From positions 15,146,501 to 15,210,500 of the forward strand of contig SMMW01000575.1 in assembly GCA_004794655.1 (NCBI GenBank): DNA of 64,000 nt. The letters are read 5' to 3'. The notes under the pieces were generated by a model. The model was not told where the DNA came from, searched no databases, and saw nothing but the letters and a program-made list of their open reading frames with translations. Shown one piece after another: positions 1 through 12,883 of this stretch (the stretch's first letter is position 1; each line of letters starts with the position of its first letter). Position numbers and translations under genes: made by a program. The DNA comes from Marisa cornuarietis (Eukaryota > Mollusca > Gastropoda > Architaenioglossa > Ampullariidae).

Positions 1-2583
1 CGCATAAACCAGTAGAAGATCTATACACCAGGTTTGTAAGGCTAAAAGATGTCAGCATCATCACAGACCCCTCGTACCCGCTACATCGCTATTTCCGATT
101 TCTACCCTTTGGTCGAAAATAGAACCATCTGGTCTTCAAAAAGATTGCTTTAACCAAATCTTTATTACCGATGGCCATAACACTCTCAGTGATAGTACTC
201 TACTGATGACTTTATTGAAAATGTCTAGACTCCTACATTTCTTACAGTTAAAGACCATTGCTGCTTTTGCAAAACCGAGATCGATGTTGAGTCCAGCAAA
301 CCTGGGCTTTTCACATGTGTTTATTAATTTGAACACTTCTTCTTTTTATAAACTATAATCAGTAAATAATTTATTAATACAGGTTTGGTGGCAGTACTTG
401 AAAAAAGAAGAGAGTGTATTTTTCTCTTGATCACTGTGTCACTTTCCCATAAATTTGGAGCGAAACAGTCGAGTTATTGGACAAGAAAATGCATTCTTCT
501 GTCAAGTAGGCACGGGTCCTATCCCAGATGGTATGAACAGTACCTCACAAGTCTTTTGCATGATGAATACTATACGGTAGCAGGAACAAAGCACCGTTGT
601 TCGCACGTGAGAGACGATTATGTAAATATGATTATACAGGCACGATGAAGTCACACCCTTGACATAAAACCCTTGTCTTCGCAAGTTGAATCATTCTAGA
701 AAATGGGAAATAACCACTACATCTGTGCATGCGCTTACATTGCGCATGCGCTTTGGCGATTATATATTTTCTGTGCACTTTGTATAGATGCTGCGTTTAG
801 CCATGGTCCCCATATTATGTCACACACGGATTTACGCCCAGATGGCGATTGGAGCGCGTGTGAGAACTAGTATTTATTAAATGTAAATATTTAAAAATTA
901 ATTTAAATTTTATTTCAATTCGTGTTTCTCCGTACAATTTTGTATTAAAAGTGTTATAGGAGGAGTCTTTTGAACGTGATGTGTGTCGCTACTCGGGAAG
1001 GTCTTTAAATGATCAAGCATATGATGAGGACAGTCGGAAACCGTGGTACATAACTGACGTTTAGTCACGTGTGTGTTTTCAAAGAGGAAATCGAATCTAT
1101 TTGCTATGGGGATCTAGTCACTTCTTTCCTCGCCGTTTAAACCGTCGACAACTTCCGGTTTAGACGGATAACACGAAAGCCGTGAGGCATAGGGAACCAA
1201 TCGACTGTCGAGGCTGTGTAACCACTTCCGTAACACGTGACTGAGTGCGGCAATTTCATCACGCCCCTCGCCTGTTATCAAACCTAGATTCGCTGCTATT
1301 TGCCTCCAATGCTTTAAAAGCTCTTCCCCGAGGCATAGCGTAGGACTGATCCCATGAGGGCAACCGTATACCTGGGTTTGTGCTGAGGACAGATGTGGAA
1401 ACCTATTACAGAAAATTCTTCTTGTTTTGTGATTGCGTTTGTGCATGTGTACTGCATCTAAGACTTTCAGTGTATAATCACTGAAATATTTTGTATTATA
1501 GACTTCCCTGCCGGGATATTTTAGTACGAGGCGGAATAAAAGAAGGAAAAGCAGGAACGAGAGAAAAATTCGTTTGTGGAAACGTTCCAGCTACCGTACA
1601 TACAAACGTGTTCTCAAAAGTTTGTCATGCCATCGTGCACTCTAGCACGAGACTGCTTCTTCGGTAGTATGGTAAATGTATATTTCGGTCTTGATTAATG
1701 TCATTCATTTCTCAAACTCCACGAGTTTGTCAAACGTTAAGTCAAAGTTGTGTCTAGTCACGCACAGCCTAAAGAACTGTTTCCTGGAATCGATAGCTTT
1801 GGCCATTTAAAGGATTAGGAGACATGTTGCTGTAGTGATATCGCTTGCTTGCTTGTGTTTTATTGTCAATGACTGCGTTTGTAACATAAATCTTTGATAT
1901 TTCTATGTTGTTGTTCGTAAGCTTACTTGTAGTTAAATGGGGATGTAGAGGTCGTGTGGAATAAAAACAATCGATATTAGAGTGATGCAGCTGATAAAAT
2001 ATTCTCAACAAAAATGTTAAAGACACATTGTTTTTAGAAAAGAGAATTGTTTTACTTCCTTTGGCACCCATCGATCATCGCTAATAATCTTCGCCGCTTT
2101 TCTAACGTCCTCTCAGCCAATATTAATACAGTGTTTTTTTTTTAAATATCCCTTTGATTTCCTCACCACCACCAATGTCAGCACCACTCGCAGTATCGCC
2201 ACCATCAGAGCTGCCTTCACCTCCTCCCGTATCTTCGCCTCCTCTCCCTACCCATCCAGTCTTTACTGTCTCCCCCGCCCCACCAGTCGCCCGGCAAGCG
2301 TGTGTGTTTGCTTTGCGTTATCAACCCCCTGTGGCGACAATGGCCGCTAAATTTCGAAACTATTGACAATCTGTCAGTGCTTGCAGGCTCATTGGATCGC
2401 TAACTTGCTGCAGATCGTGAAGAGCTGTTCTGCGCGGCCTTATATTTCTGCCTTTTGTTTTTAATCTTTGTGGCATTGAAAATGATACTTAAACCAGCTG
2501 ATTTCCCATGAGACAATGTTTTGTCGCATTATTGCACATTTCACTCAAATGTTCTCTAGAACTTTTAAAGAAAAGGCTAAGCC
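1..2583. other. Unassigned non-coding sequence
   Basis: I recognise no gene here. An open frame on the minus strand at 1114-1446 (110 codons) has a balanced composition, but I cannot assign it to a family. A frame at 2154-2366 on the plus strand is Pro/Ser-rich only because the DNA is a CCT/CCA-rich pyrimidine stretch (about 2160-2290). The rest is AT-rich with stops in all frames. Confidence 0.6.
741..751. promoter_or_regulatory. NRF1-type palindrome with nearby TATA-like run
   Basis: The palindrome TGCGCATGCGC matches the known NRF1 (alpha-Pal) binding consensus. A second partial copy (GCATGCGCT) lies about 14 bases upstream, and a TATATATT run begins about 10 bases downstream, near 760. 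No recognisable gene follows on either strand, so promoter function is only an inference; such palindromes also occur by chance in GC/alternating sequence. Confidence 0.2.
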
Positions 2584-2615
2584 GAGAGAGCGAGAGGAGA
2601 GAGAGAGAGAGAGAA
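2584..2615. repeat. GA-rich simple repeat
   Basis: Imperfect (GA)n tract. A second, shorter GA-rich tract lies at about 2878-2901. Confidence 0.8.
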
Positions 2616-2901
2616 ATCTGCAGTATTTCACAGAACACCCATTTGATTTCTTTAATTTTTTAATCAAAGTTGAGAATGAAGAGGCGAAAAGACCACGCCA
2701 GAGATCGAGCTGAGGTTAAAGAGAGAAGCTCCAGAAACTGGGTCAGCATTGCATAATTTTGCTTTAATAAGCTTCTCCATCATAAAACCGAGGGTGTTTT
2801 TTAAGTTGTTGTTAATAGTATCGTGCGCGTCGCTAAGGGGAGAAAGTTGTTTCCGAGACGCATCTAATTTTGAGGAAAAGCGAGAGAGAAAGAGAGAGAA
2901 A

Positions 2902-5900
2902 TGTTGTTAAACGAACGTGGGAGAGAACGCTTTGGCTTTGGGGTAGATCCATCTCGCAGCCCACCCTGATGTCAGTGCAGTCGTTAAAGCAAAAAGTAAT
3001 GTGCGCGTAACAGCCAACGTAAAGAGTCATAATTCCTTGAAAGATATTTCTGGACGTAGCAGTGTTCATGCATGTCGTTTAAAAGCAACAGTTCCTTTCT
3101 TCGGCAACAAAAAAACTTGATATTCTATTTCTCGATAAGCTACATGGACTAACTGGACTAGCCAGAATCTTTGGCACTGAAAATGAGCAGCACAGGTGCC
3201 AGAGACGTTTTGAGATGGGATTGAGGAGATTGGGGAGTTCGAAAAATAACAAAATCTTAAATTAAATATGGGTCAGGGTTTGTGGCTAATCGATAAAAGG
3301 GTATCAAATTTCAGCGATTGATTTCCTGCACTTTCTTGGAGTAAGCCTGCAAGTAGCAGAGATTACTCATCGCCTGTTGCCCAGTGTCAGTGGCGTTTGC
3401 TGAGTTCATCGTTATGACCAGGCTCTGATATGGTTTGGACTGTAGGTTCCACAAAAGATCAAACTGTCTCGGTTTGGGTTCAGTTTCTGTATGACAGCTA
3501 CTTGATGCAGTTTGTGTGGGCTTCCAAACGAACAAATGTGATGAACAAAATAAAAAAGAATTTCCGTTTGTCGTTCTTTATTGTCCATTAAATAACGAAG
3601 CAGTAAAAACAGTAAGATGCGGTCGAACACTTAGTCTTAATTTTAAAAGACAGTTCGCTACATTCTCAGTACTCTACAAGCAAAGTACCTTCAAAAAAAG
3701 TCAAATTCAAGGGTCATTCGTAAATATTTAGTCTCAAATAGTCTGTGTGGTGTCTCCTACGTTCCCTTCATGTTTGAAACAATCTGATGTGAAAATTCAG
3801 AAAGGAGCAGGGGTGATAAAACGATGCTTATTTCAGATCTCTTTTAATTTGCTGATGTCCATTATATCGGAAATGCTCGAAATATAGCATCTACTAAATG
3901 TATCTTTTGTCACAACAATGTGAAGAACTGAAACACAGCAAGACAAGGAAATGGATGACTTAGCCTCTGTGAGTGTAAATAAATGGACGAATGGCCATAA
4001 AAGAAGGCAAACAAACACTCTGGCATGGGGGCTTAGCAAGTGCGGTGGGAGTTTATTAAATTTGTCATTGTCCACAAAGGCTACTCCTACCCACCTGCTG
4101 TGCCGTGGCCAGACTCAGCTCGATCGAATATCCGACGGTCATTGGTGGCAGGCTGCTGATAAACTTAGTGGTGTAGTGTGGAGCCAGACGGCCCAGCTCC
4201 AGTTCTCCTGGAAATGGCACAGGTTGTGCTGGGTTGCATTACTCCACAGGTCTTTATCAATGATGACAGCTGCACAGGTCTATCTCTGATGACGGGTAGT
4301 ATGCGATGACTTTTCTCCAGGGTTGCTGTCATCCTTGCTTGATCTTCCTCATGCTCCACCCCCACCCCCCAGGCTGAGTAGATAGTCTACGTTTCATTTG
4401 TTTTAAAGATGCATACTAACGTTACTCATATCTCCCACCAAACAAAAGTAGCAATCATAACCGCAAAAATTCTTTGAAAACCAAACTGTCGTAGTTTACA
4501 ATTTCACATGTTTGACGACAAATAATTTTCAAAATGATCTGCAAAATGTAAGGCCATCCGCTTAATTATGTAGGAGAAAAATATGATGCAGAATTATCGA
4601 CGAGTGCCCAAGATTGGGTATTGGGTGGGGGTGTTTTACAGGATGTATCCGCCTATTCATCGTATCCAATTTCGAGAGTTTATTACATGATAAAAATTCA
4701 TGTAGCATGTTGAGATTATTTCGGTTTTTGATATGGAAGATCAGATCGATTTTAAAAGGTAAAGACCGGAATTCTTGAAATCGCAAAAAAGTCATCAGCT
4801 TTACAAGTCACTGCCTGTGAAAGGGGGGGGGGAGAGGAATATAACCTCCACTAAGAAAATAGTTACGAGCTGGGTGCTGGTCATTCACACTTAGGTTGTG
4901 CAGCGCAAACCTAGAGTCTTTCCTTCGCAAATTTCTCCCAGATCGTACACCAGAGCACTGCAAGAAACAAAAGCAGGTCCTTCTGCGCGAGTTCTTGTTT
5001 CCTGCTGGATGCATCTAACAATAGATCACGTGACAGAAGCGGAACCGGATGAAATACATTTCTTGTTTTTGCCAATTACTTCAGCACAAATCTTGTGTTA
5101 AGCTGACCAGCGATAAAAATCTCCAGCAGAAAGCTATTCTCTCTGATGTTTTGACAGAGTAAGTTTCCTTTGTCGATCGTTTGGGGTGAGCTACAGGCCA
5201 AGCAGATTGCGTTGCATAGCTGTATATTGGTGTGATGAATACGAATATAAACTACTATGTAAAAGCAAAGATCACTGCGTGTGTGTATATATATATATAT
5301 ATCACTTATTCATTATATATAACTGTGCAAATATATGATTCATATATTTCAGATGAATAGCAAGATAATATAACTACCGTTACAATAGGTTTAGAATTTT
5401 ATCCACTTGGGCTTCTTTAGTGGAACTCTCATCTGTTTTCAGTTTTTTACTTGACAGTATGGTTTCGTGAATTTGAGTTTACTAAACTTGAATACAAGAC
5501 ACTTATTATTTCCTCCTAAAAATCAGCACTTTTGTACACTTCTTAATGTTTAAGTAGTTGTAGAAGCTTCAGTTCATTTATTTCATAAATGTAGTTGATG
5601 TACGAAAATATGGCCTTTATTGTTTATCAGTTTTTGTTGAGAGGATCGTACATGAAGTCACTGTATCATCAGATCTGTGAAAGCCTTCATAAGTGGACTC
5701 GAAATTGTTCAGAACTGAGCATCTATACCATCAGTGTTTCATTGTTGCTGTAATTTCCAGTTACTTCATTTGTAATGTAAATATACTGAAAATGAAAATT
5801 TTGATAACTATTTGTTTTGGGAAAAAACGGATGATTACCATCCACTGTCACACTCTTTTTTCAGTCAGCCTAAATACCCGTGGACATCGATTTCAAGTAA

Positions 5901-6380
5901 ACATCCGTCATTGTACTCTAAGACAGCACAATTTGAAACTTCTGGTGATATTTGCGCTGCTAACATCCTGCCATTTCAACTTTTGTGGTCGAATAATCAA
6001 ACACAAAAATATTTCTCATAGATCTTTTAAGGTGTTTCTACGATTTGTCGTCAGCCAAAGTAATGCAGGCATGTCGTTCATTACTCTCTTGTCATGACAA
6101 AGGAAACTAACGTGTTCCTGTGGAAAAATGGAGTAACACAGCCCTGTTGCATTTGCCGGGGTCAATGGTTACATGTGATGTCGATGCAACGTTTTCTTTC
6201 AGGAACCATTTATTTTCATGTTTTTTAATTATTTTTTTTAGCCTTTTGCTATAAGCCAGGAGAGCAAGAAAATGGCGGATGCTGGGATTCTTTGCCAAAA
6301 AGAAAAAGAAACAGCGATATTTAAAAAGAGAATTTAACACAGAAGTATTATACTTTATTCTTATTGTATTTTACAAAACA
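2902..6380. other. Unassigned non-coding sequence
   Basis: No gene recognised. The open frames are short, with no recognisable domain. A (TA)n run is at 5285-5302 and a G run near 4824-4833. Confidence 0.6.
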
Positions 6381-6526
6381 TTTTGCTTTATTTTTATGAA
6401 CATTGTGTTATACGAAGTATTATGCTGTAGTCTTATATACACTGTCTTATACAATATATTTTGCTGTTTACTTATATACACTGTATTATATGAGAATTAT
6501 GCTTGATTCTTAAATGCATTGTTTAC
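6381..6526. repeat. 39-bp minisatellite, about 3.7 units
   Basis: Units start at 6381, 6420, 6459 and 6497, each opening with TTTTGCT or TTATGCT and ending in a TTATA-rich segment. The spacing is 39, 39 and 38 bases. Because 39 is divisible by three, the plus-strand frame through it reads as a 13-residue hydrophobic repeat, which I take as a by-product of the DNA repeat and not a protein. A weaker unit may precede 6381. Confidence 0.8.
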
Positions 6527-6535
6527 ACACACACA

Positions 6536-6577
<42 letters not shown>
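6525..6577. repeat. (CA)n microsatellite
   Basis: About 26 CA units with one AT interruption near 6541. It directly abuts the 39-bp minisatellite. Confidence 0.97.
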
Positions 6578-6579
<2 letters not shown>

Positions 6580-7756
6580 GTAACAAACATATCAAAGTGG
6601 CATATATACTGACTGCGGATATTACTGATGTATTGCTACACTAACAGGAGGTTCCATAGTGGGACCGCTCTGAAGCAAGTCACCTCGAGAGACCTGTGAC
6701 TGGAGAATGGACCCTTTCTTCTGCCTTTGGAGAAATAAGAACCTGATTCTTCAGTGGTGATAGACGCGATGGAAGAAGAAGAATAGGCTCTGCTGTCCTA
6801 GACACAGCGAACCACTTACATTCACTCTTACTTTCATTACGACCACTAAGCTCTTACTTTACTATGGCGATGATAATGGCAGACAAACAGATTAGGGTGG
6901 GGCTTGCATGGAGGGAGACTTAACGAAACGAATAATTTTGCTAACAAATGTCTTTTACTTCGAAGCCTGTGTTAGATCCATTCTTCCGTGCCTGGGCTGA
7001 CCTCTGCATCCAGGATTCTACTTCTTTGCTTGCTGCCTTTTTCTGCAGGGCTGCACAATTTTTTGGACTTCCTCAGCAGCCTTGGCTTAGCATGCTCACG
7101 TCCAGAAGTTGTCTTGCCCACCCACATCCCTGTAACCTTGTCAACTAGATTGCTTTTTTCTTTGCTTTTTATTTATTTATTTATTTTAGGGACGAAGCAG
7201 CAGCTCGAACTTTCATTGTCCCAGATAATAGTATAATGAGCATTGTTCAACCGGGGTAGTCTTACTGCACGCAGTCTCTCATGGCCTTTAGCTTCGCGGA
7301 GCACTGGCATCAGGGGTAACAAATCTAATTAAAAGACAGAATTTGTATCTCCACTCTCTTCGCCAGGATATGTAAATCTAATCGCTGGGGCGGTCAGCAG
7401 CTGCTAATAAATCGTTTTTGTCAGCACATTAGCTGAGAGGTCAGAGCAAGGAAACTGCGAGGGTAATGCGAAGCCTGTGAAAAAATGGTTTTGTCTACGC
7501 ATGTGTTTGTAAAGACAGGGCTTCCGGCTTCGTGATCTGCGCTTGACTGTTATAGAGGAAGGAAAGACAAAAAAAGAGCTTTAAGACTAAGGCAAAAACC
7601 ATGGATAAATAAGCTCTTGTATGTAGGACAACGTGGCATCTTTATTTCTTACCTTTTGTTTTTCCCCCTCCTCTTTCCTCTCTTCTGTTGCTGTGCACGA
7701 TCGTATGTTTGTGTGGGAATGCCGTGTGTGTGCGCGTGTGTTATCCGTGCTGTGGG

Positions 7757-7760
<4 letters not shown>
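6578..7760. other. Unassigned non-coding sequence
   Basis: No gene recognised. A short (TTTA)n run lies near 7170-7186. Confidence 0.6.

Positions 7761-7821
<61 letters not shown>
7761..7821. repeat. (TG)n microsatellite
   Basis: About 30 uninterrupted TG units. Confidence 0.98.
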
Positions 7822-7824
<3 letters not shown>

Positions 7825-8929
7825 TCTGCGCAAGTATTTTCAGAAAGGCTTTCCTTCGTAGCCTTCTGTCTTCCTTACATACGGGTCCGTTCTTTATAGT
7901 TTTTTAACGACGCTTGAGGTCACCTCATTAACTTATTGTGGAGAGTGTGACTTATTGGTTCTGATCTCGTCTTTCGCTCACTCGATTTCTCTCTGTAGGT
8001 GGCACCGATTTATTAGAGCTGGAAAAAGAATGTCGGGATGTAGCAAGAGCTCCATTATCTTTCCTTGCCTCGCTTCATTACTCTTTCTCTGTTTGGTTTT
8101 GTTTAATTACCGATTTTAAATTACATAAATCGTTAATCACTTAGACGAATCTTTAAAAAAAACCCACGTACTTCTCTTTATACTGGCGTTGCGGCAAAGA
8201 CGGTCTTACTCGTCATAAGGGTCCTCGTCTTCTTGCCTGTCCCACCAGAGCTAAGACTCCATGATAACGATGACAGTTCTAACCAGGGCTGCGAGTCTCA
8301 TTATACTGATGACGGTTTCACCGAATTACCGTGCAGTGGAGTAGACTATGAACTGTTGTGTGGGAAGAAAACATAGGAACTTAATTAGAGATTGTTCTAG
8401 AAGGTACGCGATCAGCAAACCCTCATTGTAAGTAGTCATTGTTTTTTTTATTTTGTTTGTATATTATGCTGGGGCTGTTTTATAATCTTATCCCTGCTCA
8501 TACATAGTGGTCCCAACAAAAATAAAAAAACACTAGAATCTAGCATCTCACGTGTTCGACCAGTTGGCAATCAGCTTACGTTCACGTTGTACTTAATTTC
8601 AATATTCGAACTCCTTGTTATCGTACACAAATCAGAAGTACTGACTGTAAGCTAAAACAAATAATATACTGCTCATTATAACAAATAGTATTCTACTCAT
8701 AATAGAACACATAGATAAAGCTATAGAAGCTGCCATATAAAGACTACTTTACGTTAATGAGCAAGCATGTACTTACTAACGCTACATGTATATATATATA
8801 TATAAAGTATTCCAAATGCATGAGTGTACAAAATAAAATCATTGGCTTAGGCATATTCATCAATGTCTCAGATGATCTCAGCAGTACAACTTTATGATGA
8901 CGACATTTAGTAATCAAAGAGATAAAATA
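7822..8929. other. Unassigned non-coding sequence
   Basis: No gene recognised. A (TA)n run is at 8788-8804. The last 60-100 bases may already belong to the RTE relic that follows, but they are too decayed to read. Confidence 0.55.
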
Positions 8930-9625
8930 AAGCTACCTTTGAAGAAACTGTGACATCTAGTGATCCTAGTGCTAAGTAAAGCAGAGATCTGTATAAATGG
9001 GGTACAAGTCGAAGAGGTAAACAGCTTCAAGTACTTGGGAGTCATCCTCTCCAAGGACGGCAGCTCCACGTCAGATATCTGCATCAGGATTGCACCAGCA
9101 ACAGTGGTGATGGCTACGGCAGATAGGATCTGGTATAGCCATAAGATCAGGGTCACTATCAAATACAAATACCTGGTTGTACCGATCATGCTCTATGGAT
9201 GCGACACGTGCTCGCCGAAACGGAAAGGAGAATCCAGGCATTCGAGAACAAGTGCTGCTCCGGATCTCAAACAGAGAACATAGAACCAACGACTTTGTGC
9301 GAAACAAGATTGCCATACTGGTAGGACACCAGGAACCTCTATCAACAGTCAAGTGACGTAAGCTGGTCTTCTTTGGCCATGTGACCCGGCTTATCTTGTC
9401 AAAGTATATCCTTCAAGGCACCTTGGAGGGTGGCTGACGCCGCGGTGGCCAGAGGAAGAACTGACCTACGAAGGTAAAAGACTGGACTGGTCGTCCTGTA
9501 CAGGACCTGCTGACTATCGCCCACAATAGGCAAGAGTGGCGGGCCCTGTCAGCTGCCGCGTCTATCCATGTGCTCCTCCCAACAGGTACCGGTCAAGGGA
9601 CGACTGACTCACTGAACTGATTAAA
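8930..9625 (+). pseudogene. RTE-type LINE relic, reverse transcriptase C-terminal part and 3' end
   Basis: This is the 3' part of a non-LTR retrotransposon related to the RTE group. The frame at 8960-9283 reads ...EEVNSFKYLGVILSKDGSST..., the conserved stretch just after the reverse transcriptase palm, and then VPIMLYGCDT, a decayed form of the usual LLYGCETW motif. After 9240 the frame shifts. The reading resumes in other frames around 9350-9600, including REWRALSAAASIHV-like residues (the local sequence has QEWRALSAAA) near the C terminus. The palm with its YADD box and the endonuclease are absent, as in 5'-truncated copies. It is dead because of frameshifts and truncation. The same 3' end recurs inverted at 22361-22535 and in decayed form at 22985-23186 and 43650-43850. 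Confidence 0.85.
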
Positions 9626-11340
9626 CTGCTGCGTCGTCCTCGGGATACTTAACTTCTAAACTATTAGCTCTTTGTTTTTGGTTACTTAGTAAATGTAGTA
9701 CGAAACACACACTTTTACATGGCGATACGCACAAGTAGTCATGTGATATCTTTGTCAGTATTGTCGCAAATGGGAGAAGCAGGGAGCACATGCAAAGTAC
9801 AGGTATCCAACGAAACTCGCGTATATGACATTATTCTGCGCCTAGACGAAAAAAAAACCCCAACGATGTTTCAGGCTTATGTTTCGCAAACGAAGTGAGG
9901 TTATCTGTTGGGAGTTTGGGAAATTGCGTCTGAACATGGTTATAAAATATGCACTAGGGAGGGAGTGGTTATTGAAATATTATGTTTTGCTAAGTACACG
10001 TCTGTCCTCTGTGCCTTGCAGTTCTCACAGTCGTTCTATTTTAGGGATAATAGCTGATAGCAAAAGTCAATGCGTACGTGTGTGTTAATCGTGTGTATGT
10101 GAGTATTGCGTCTGTAATGAATGTCCATCGCGATGACAACGATGCAGTTAGATCTAACTTCATTATTTTTTCACTTAAATGTTTGAAGTGAAGGTAAGTC
10201 GATAAAGGGTTAGTGTAAAGGATTCTCTGCCTCGTGTTCACGGAATTTGGAGAGTGGAGCTAAGCTTTCCGCTTCTGTTGCCTTTACTTTCTGGTAGTCG
10301 TTTCCGCAGAAGAGCTGCTGGGTAAATAGGGGTAGTTTTCCTCCCACACGCCGGTGATTCTCCCCAGGTAGTACTTTTTTATTCCATAGTCCAACGCATT
10401 AACTACCAACCCACAAGGCGCCCTGTAAGTATATGTAACAGGTACTAAATGTACAGTGCTTTTTAAGAGTTTAAATTATATTTCCTTAAATTTAATATTA
10501 TTTGTATCTTTCCTTTTCTGTTCAGCGTGCACTTACTTCTTAACTGGTGACGTTTACATACAACACACGTGCAGCTCTCTATCAACAACCAGATCACCAC
10601 CTCTTACCCGATCACATATACTGTAGGTGGTCCAGAAAAAAACCTGCAATAAGACAACTTTAAGCTGCGTTTGAGATAAGTAAGTGCCGTCCTTAAGCTA
10701 GGGCCATACTCTGGGATACTAGGATACTGGCACTGACGCCATAGCTGTAGTCGCAAATTGGGGACTGACCACCCGCCTGCTGGTCACGCCCTTTCCTCTT
10801 TAACCCTGTCAGGGCCAGCCTTCGCTTGAGCCCGTGTGAGTGTCCGTGCTGTTTACACTGACGTTTGTGCGAATTATTTCCCTCTGATCTTGCTGCGTGC
10901 GTGCGTGCGTGCGTGCCTGTGGGTGCGCGTGCGCGTGGAGTCATTTCCTTTTTCAAAGAGTATGTGAGGACAAGGGCGCTTGATATGTTGGAGTTTGCAG
11001 ACCTCAGCCGTCCCGTCAAGCATTGCGAGGAAGGTGGATCCATTCAGCCTGCGTCTACTGCACCAGCCATTTCCGTTCATCCTTAGCACTAAGTGCTTGA
11101 GATAAAATACTGAATAGCACTGGAATACCAAAACGGGAGGTAACAACATATTGTGCACTCACGCACAAAACTCGCACGCACGCAAACACATGCAGACGTA
11201 CACACGCCTATACGTAACCACACATACGCTCGCATATATGCGTACTGTACGACCTATGATTGTAGGACACTGGGTGACCTCACAATACAAAAACGGCTAA
11301 TAAGAGCGTTTCTATCTAGTCTCGCTATCTGTACTTTCTG
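9626..11340. other. Unassigned non-coding sequence
   Basis: No gene recognised. A (GCGT)n microsatellite of about five units lies at 10895-10916, with degenerate CA/CG-rich sequence at about 11155-11245. Confidence 0.6.
10895..10916. repeat. (GCGT)n microsatellite
   Basis: About five and a half GCGT units, followed by related alternating GT/CG sequence to about 10937. Alternating purine-pyrimidine DNA of this kind can adopt Z-DNA. Confidence 0.9.
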
Positions 11341-11409
11341 GAGTAAAAATAAACGGTTAACCTTCTGAGTGAAAATAAACGGTTAACCTTCTGAGTGAAA
11401 ATAAACGGT
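11341..11409. repeat. 26-bp tandem repeat, 2.6 copies
   Basis: Units at 11341-11366, 11367-11392 and 11393-11409 (partial). The core is AAAATAAACGGTTAACC. The first two copies differ at one base, so the duplication is recent. Confidence 0.95.
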
Positions 11410-12675
11410 GTTAATGGTGTAGAGAAGAATCTTCCATTGCAACGAGAGCCAGGGCAGGCTTAGCTTAAAGCTACTGGGAAGCACAAGAGTGAAGGAGAGA
11501 GAGAGAAAGAGAGAGCTACTTGGGCTGACCCCCTGTCATGGCACTGCACTGAGAGTTGACAATTTTGTCAGCAAGAGGAAGCCAGCAGCACCGAGATGTG
11601 GTAGGCGGGTAAGGGGCAGCGTTGGTAACGACCTTTCTCCGAGCGGTGTCAGCTGCCCATGCAAATCAGGATTTCACGTCTGGTGGCCCAGAAGGAGGCA
11701 CCGTTCTGGTGTGTTGGAAGGAGGGTCAGGGTGGAGCCAACCGGGCTTTCCGTCTCTTCCCACACACTGACACTGTATCGTACATCCCAGCTGTATCGAT
11801 CTAGATGATACAGCATAAACTAACAGTTTACCTACGCATGCATGCGCGCGCGCAAATAAGTACGCTTCACGCATCGTGATTTTGGATGTTGTGGAACTGC
11901 CATACACACGCATATGATTGCCTTTTTTTTCCCCTCTGCCTCTCTTTCCCTCCTTTGTTCATTATCTTCAGCTCCTGCCTTCTTTATCCCCACCCCACCC
12001 CTTTCTCTCTCTTTCGCGTCTTCCTCCCTTCTCGGCAACCTAAATCTCTGCTAGCAGCAGCACCATCAATTGGACTTTGTACCTTTCTACATAATCTTTT
12101 ACAACCAAATGCATTACATGTTAACTGGTTTTAATGTATTTTTTAGTTTTATGCATTTCATATTATTTATTTCTACGGTTGAAGATAGAAGGTTTGGGGA
12201 TCTTTTTAGGACTAACACAAGACTGAAAGTAAAATATTAATGAAACGTTTTGTTTGGGTTCTATCACTGCCCAAAAGATATCATCGCTTCCTTTGTGCGG
12301 TTTTGAAAAGTCGTTCCCATGTTCCCTCTCACCTCTTTTCTACACCATCCTCCCTTTAAATTAAGCTTGTAACGAGTTTGTGTCAGTAGGAAAACAAAGT
12401 GCCTGGCGTTGCGAGAACTACTTTCTTCAAACTTACTTAAAAAGAGAAACCAAGTGATGGATTAAGTCATATTCCCAATCTATCGATTCCAAGTGAGATT
12501 TTCAGACAAAAACACTGCTTTAAAAAAAAAACTTAAGACCGGAGGAAGTAAATTTCCTTTTCTTGTTCGTAATCACGATCGCAGCCGAAAGTGGGGGCGT
12601 TGTGTTATATGTTGATGGATTATTCCCAAAGCATCCAATGTTCGTTGAATATCTGTCTGTCTGCATGTCATCACA
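11410..12675. other. Unassigned non-coding sequence
   Basis: No gene recognised. About 11520-11760 is more GC-rich than its surroundings. A small hairpin with an 8-bp stem (11790-11797 with 11807-11814) and a 9-base loop is present, and a pyrimidine-rich run lies at 11921-12035. Confidence 0.55.
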
Positions 12676-12686
12676 ACACACACACA

Positions 12687-12757
<71 letters not shown>
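12676..12757. repeat. (CA)n microsatellite
   Basis: About 40 CA units with one AA interruption near 12689. Confidence 0.98.
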
Positions 12758-12760
<3 letters not shown>

Positions 12761-12851
12761 CGCTGAGCGCTGGCACGCGCTTATACATTTGAGAGGTCTC
12801 CTATTTCACACTATTATGTATTTCTTTTTCAGATAAATTGTATGTATAATG

Positions 12852-12852
<1 letters not shown>

Positions 12853-12882
<30 letters not shown>

Positions 12883-12883
12883 A
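12853..12883. repeat. (TA)n(GA)n compound microsatellite
   Basis: About 11 TA units run straight into about five GA units. Confidence 0.95.

Noticed and set aside
2154..2366. Proline-rich 70-codon frame
   Set aside because: It follows a pyrimidine-rich CCT/CCA DNA stretch; no domain, no flanking gene structure.
12520..12836. Several Val-Cys, Thr-His repeat frames
   Set aside because: All are readings of the (CA)n array, as at 7617-7907, 13441-14174, 14471-14946 and 19617-19999.
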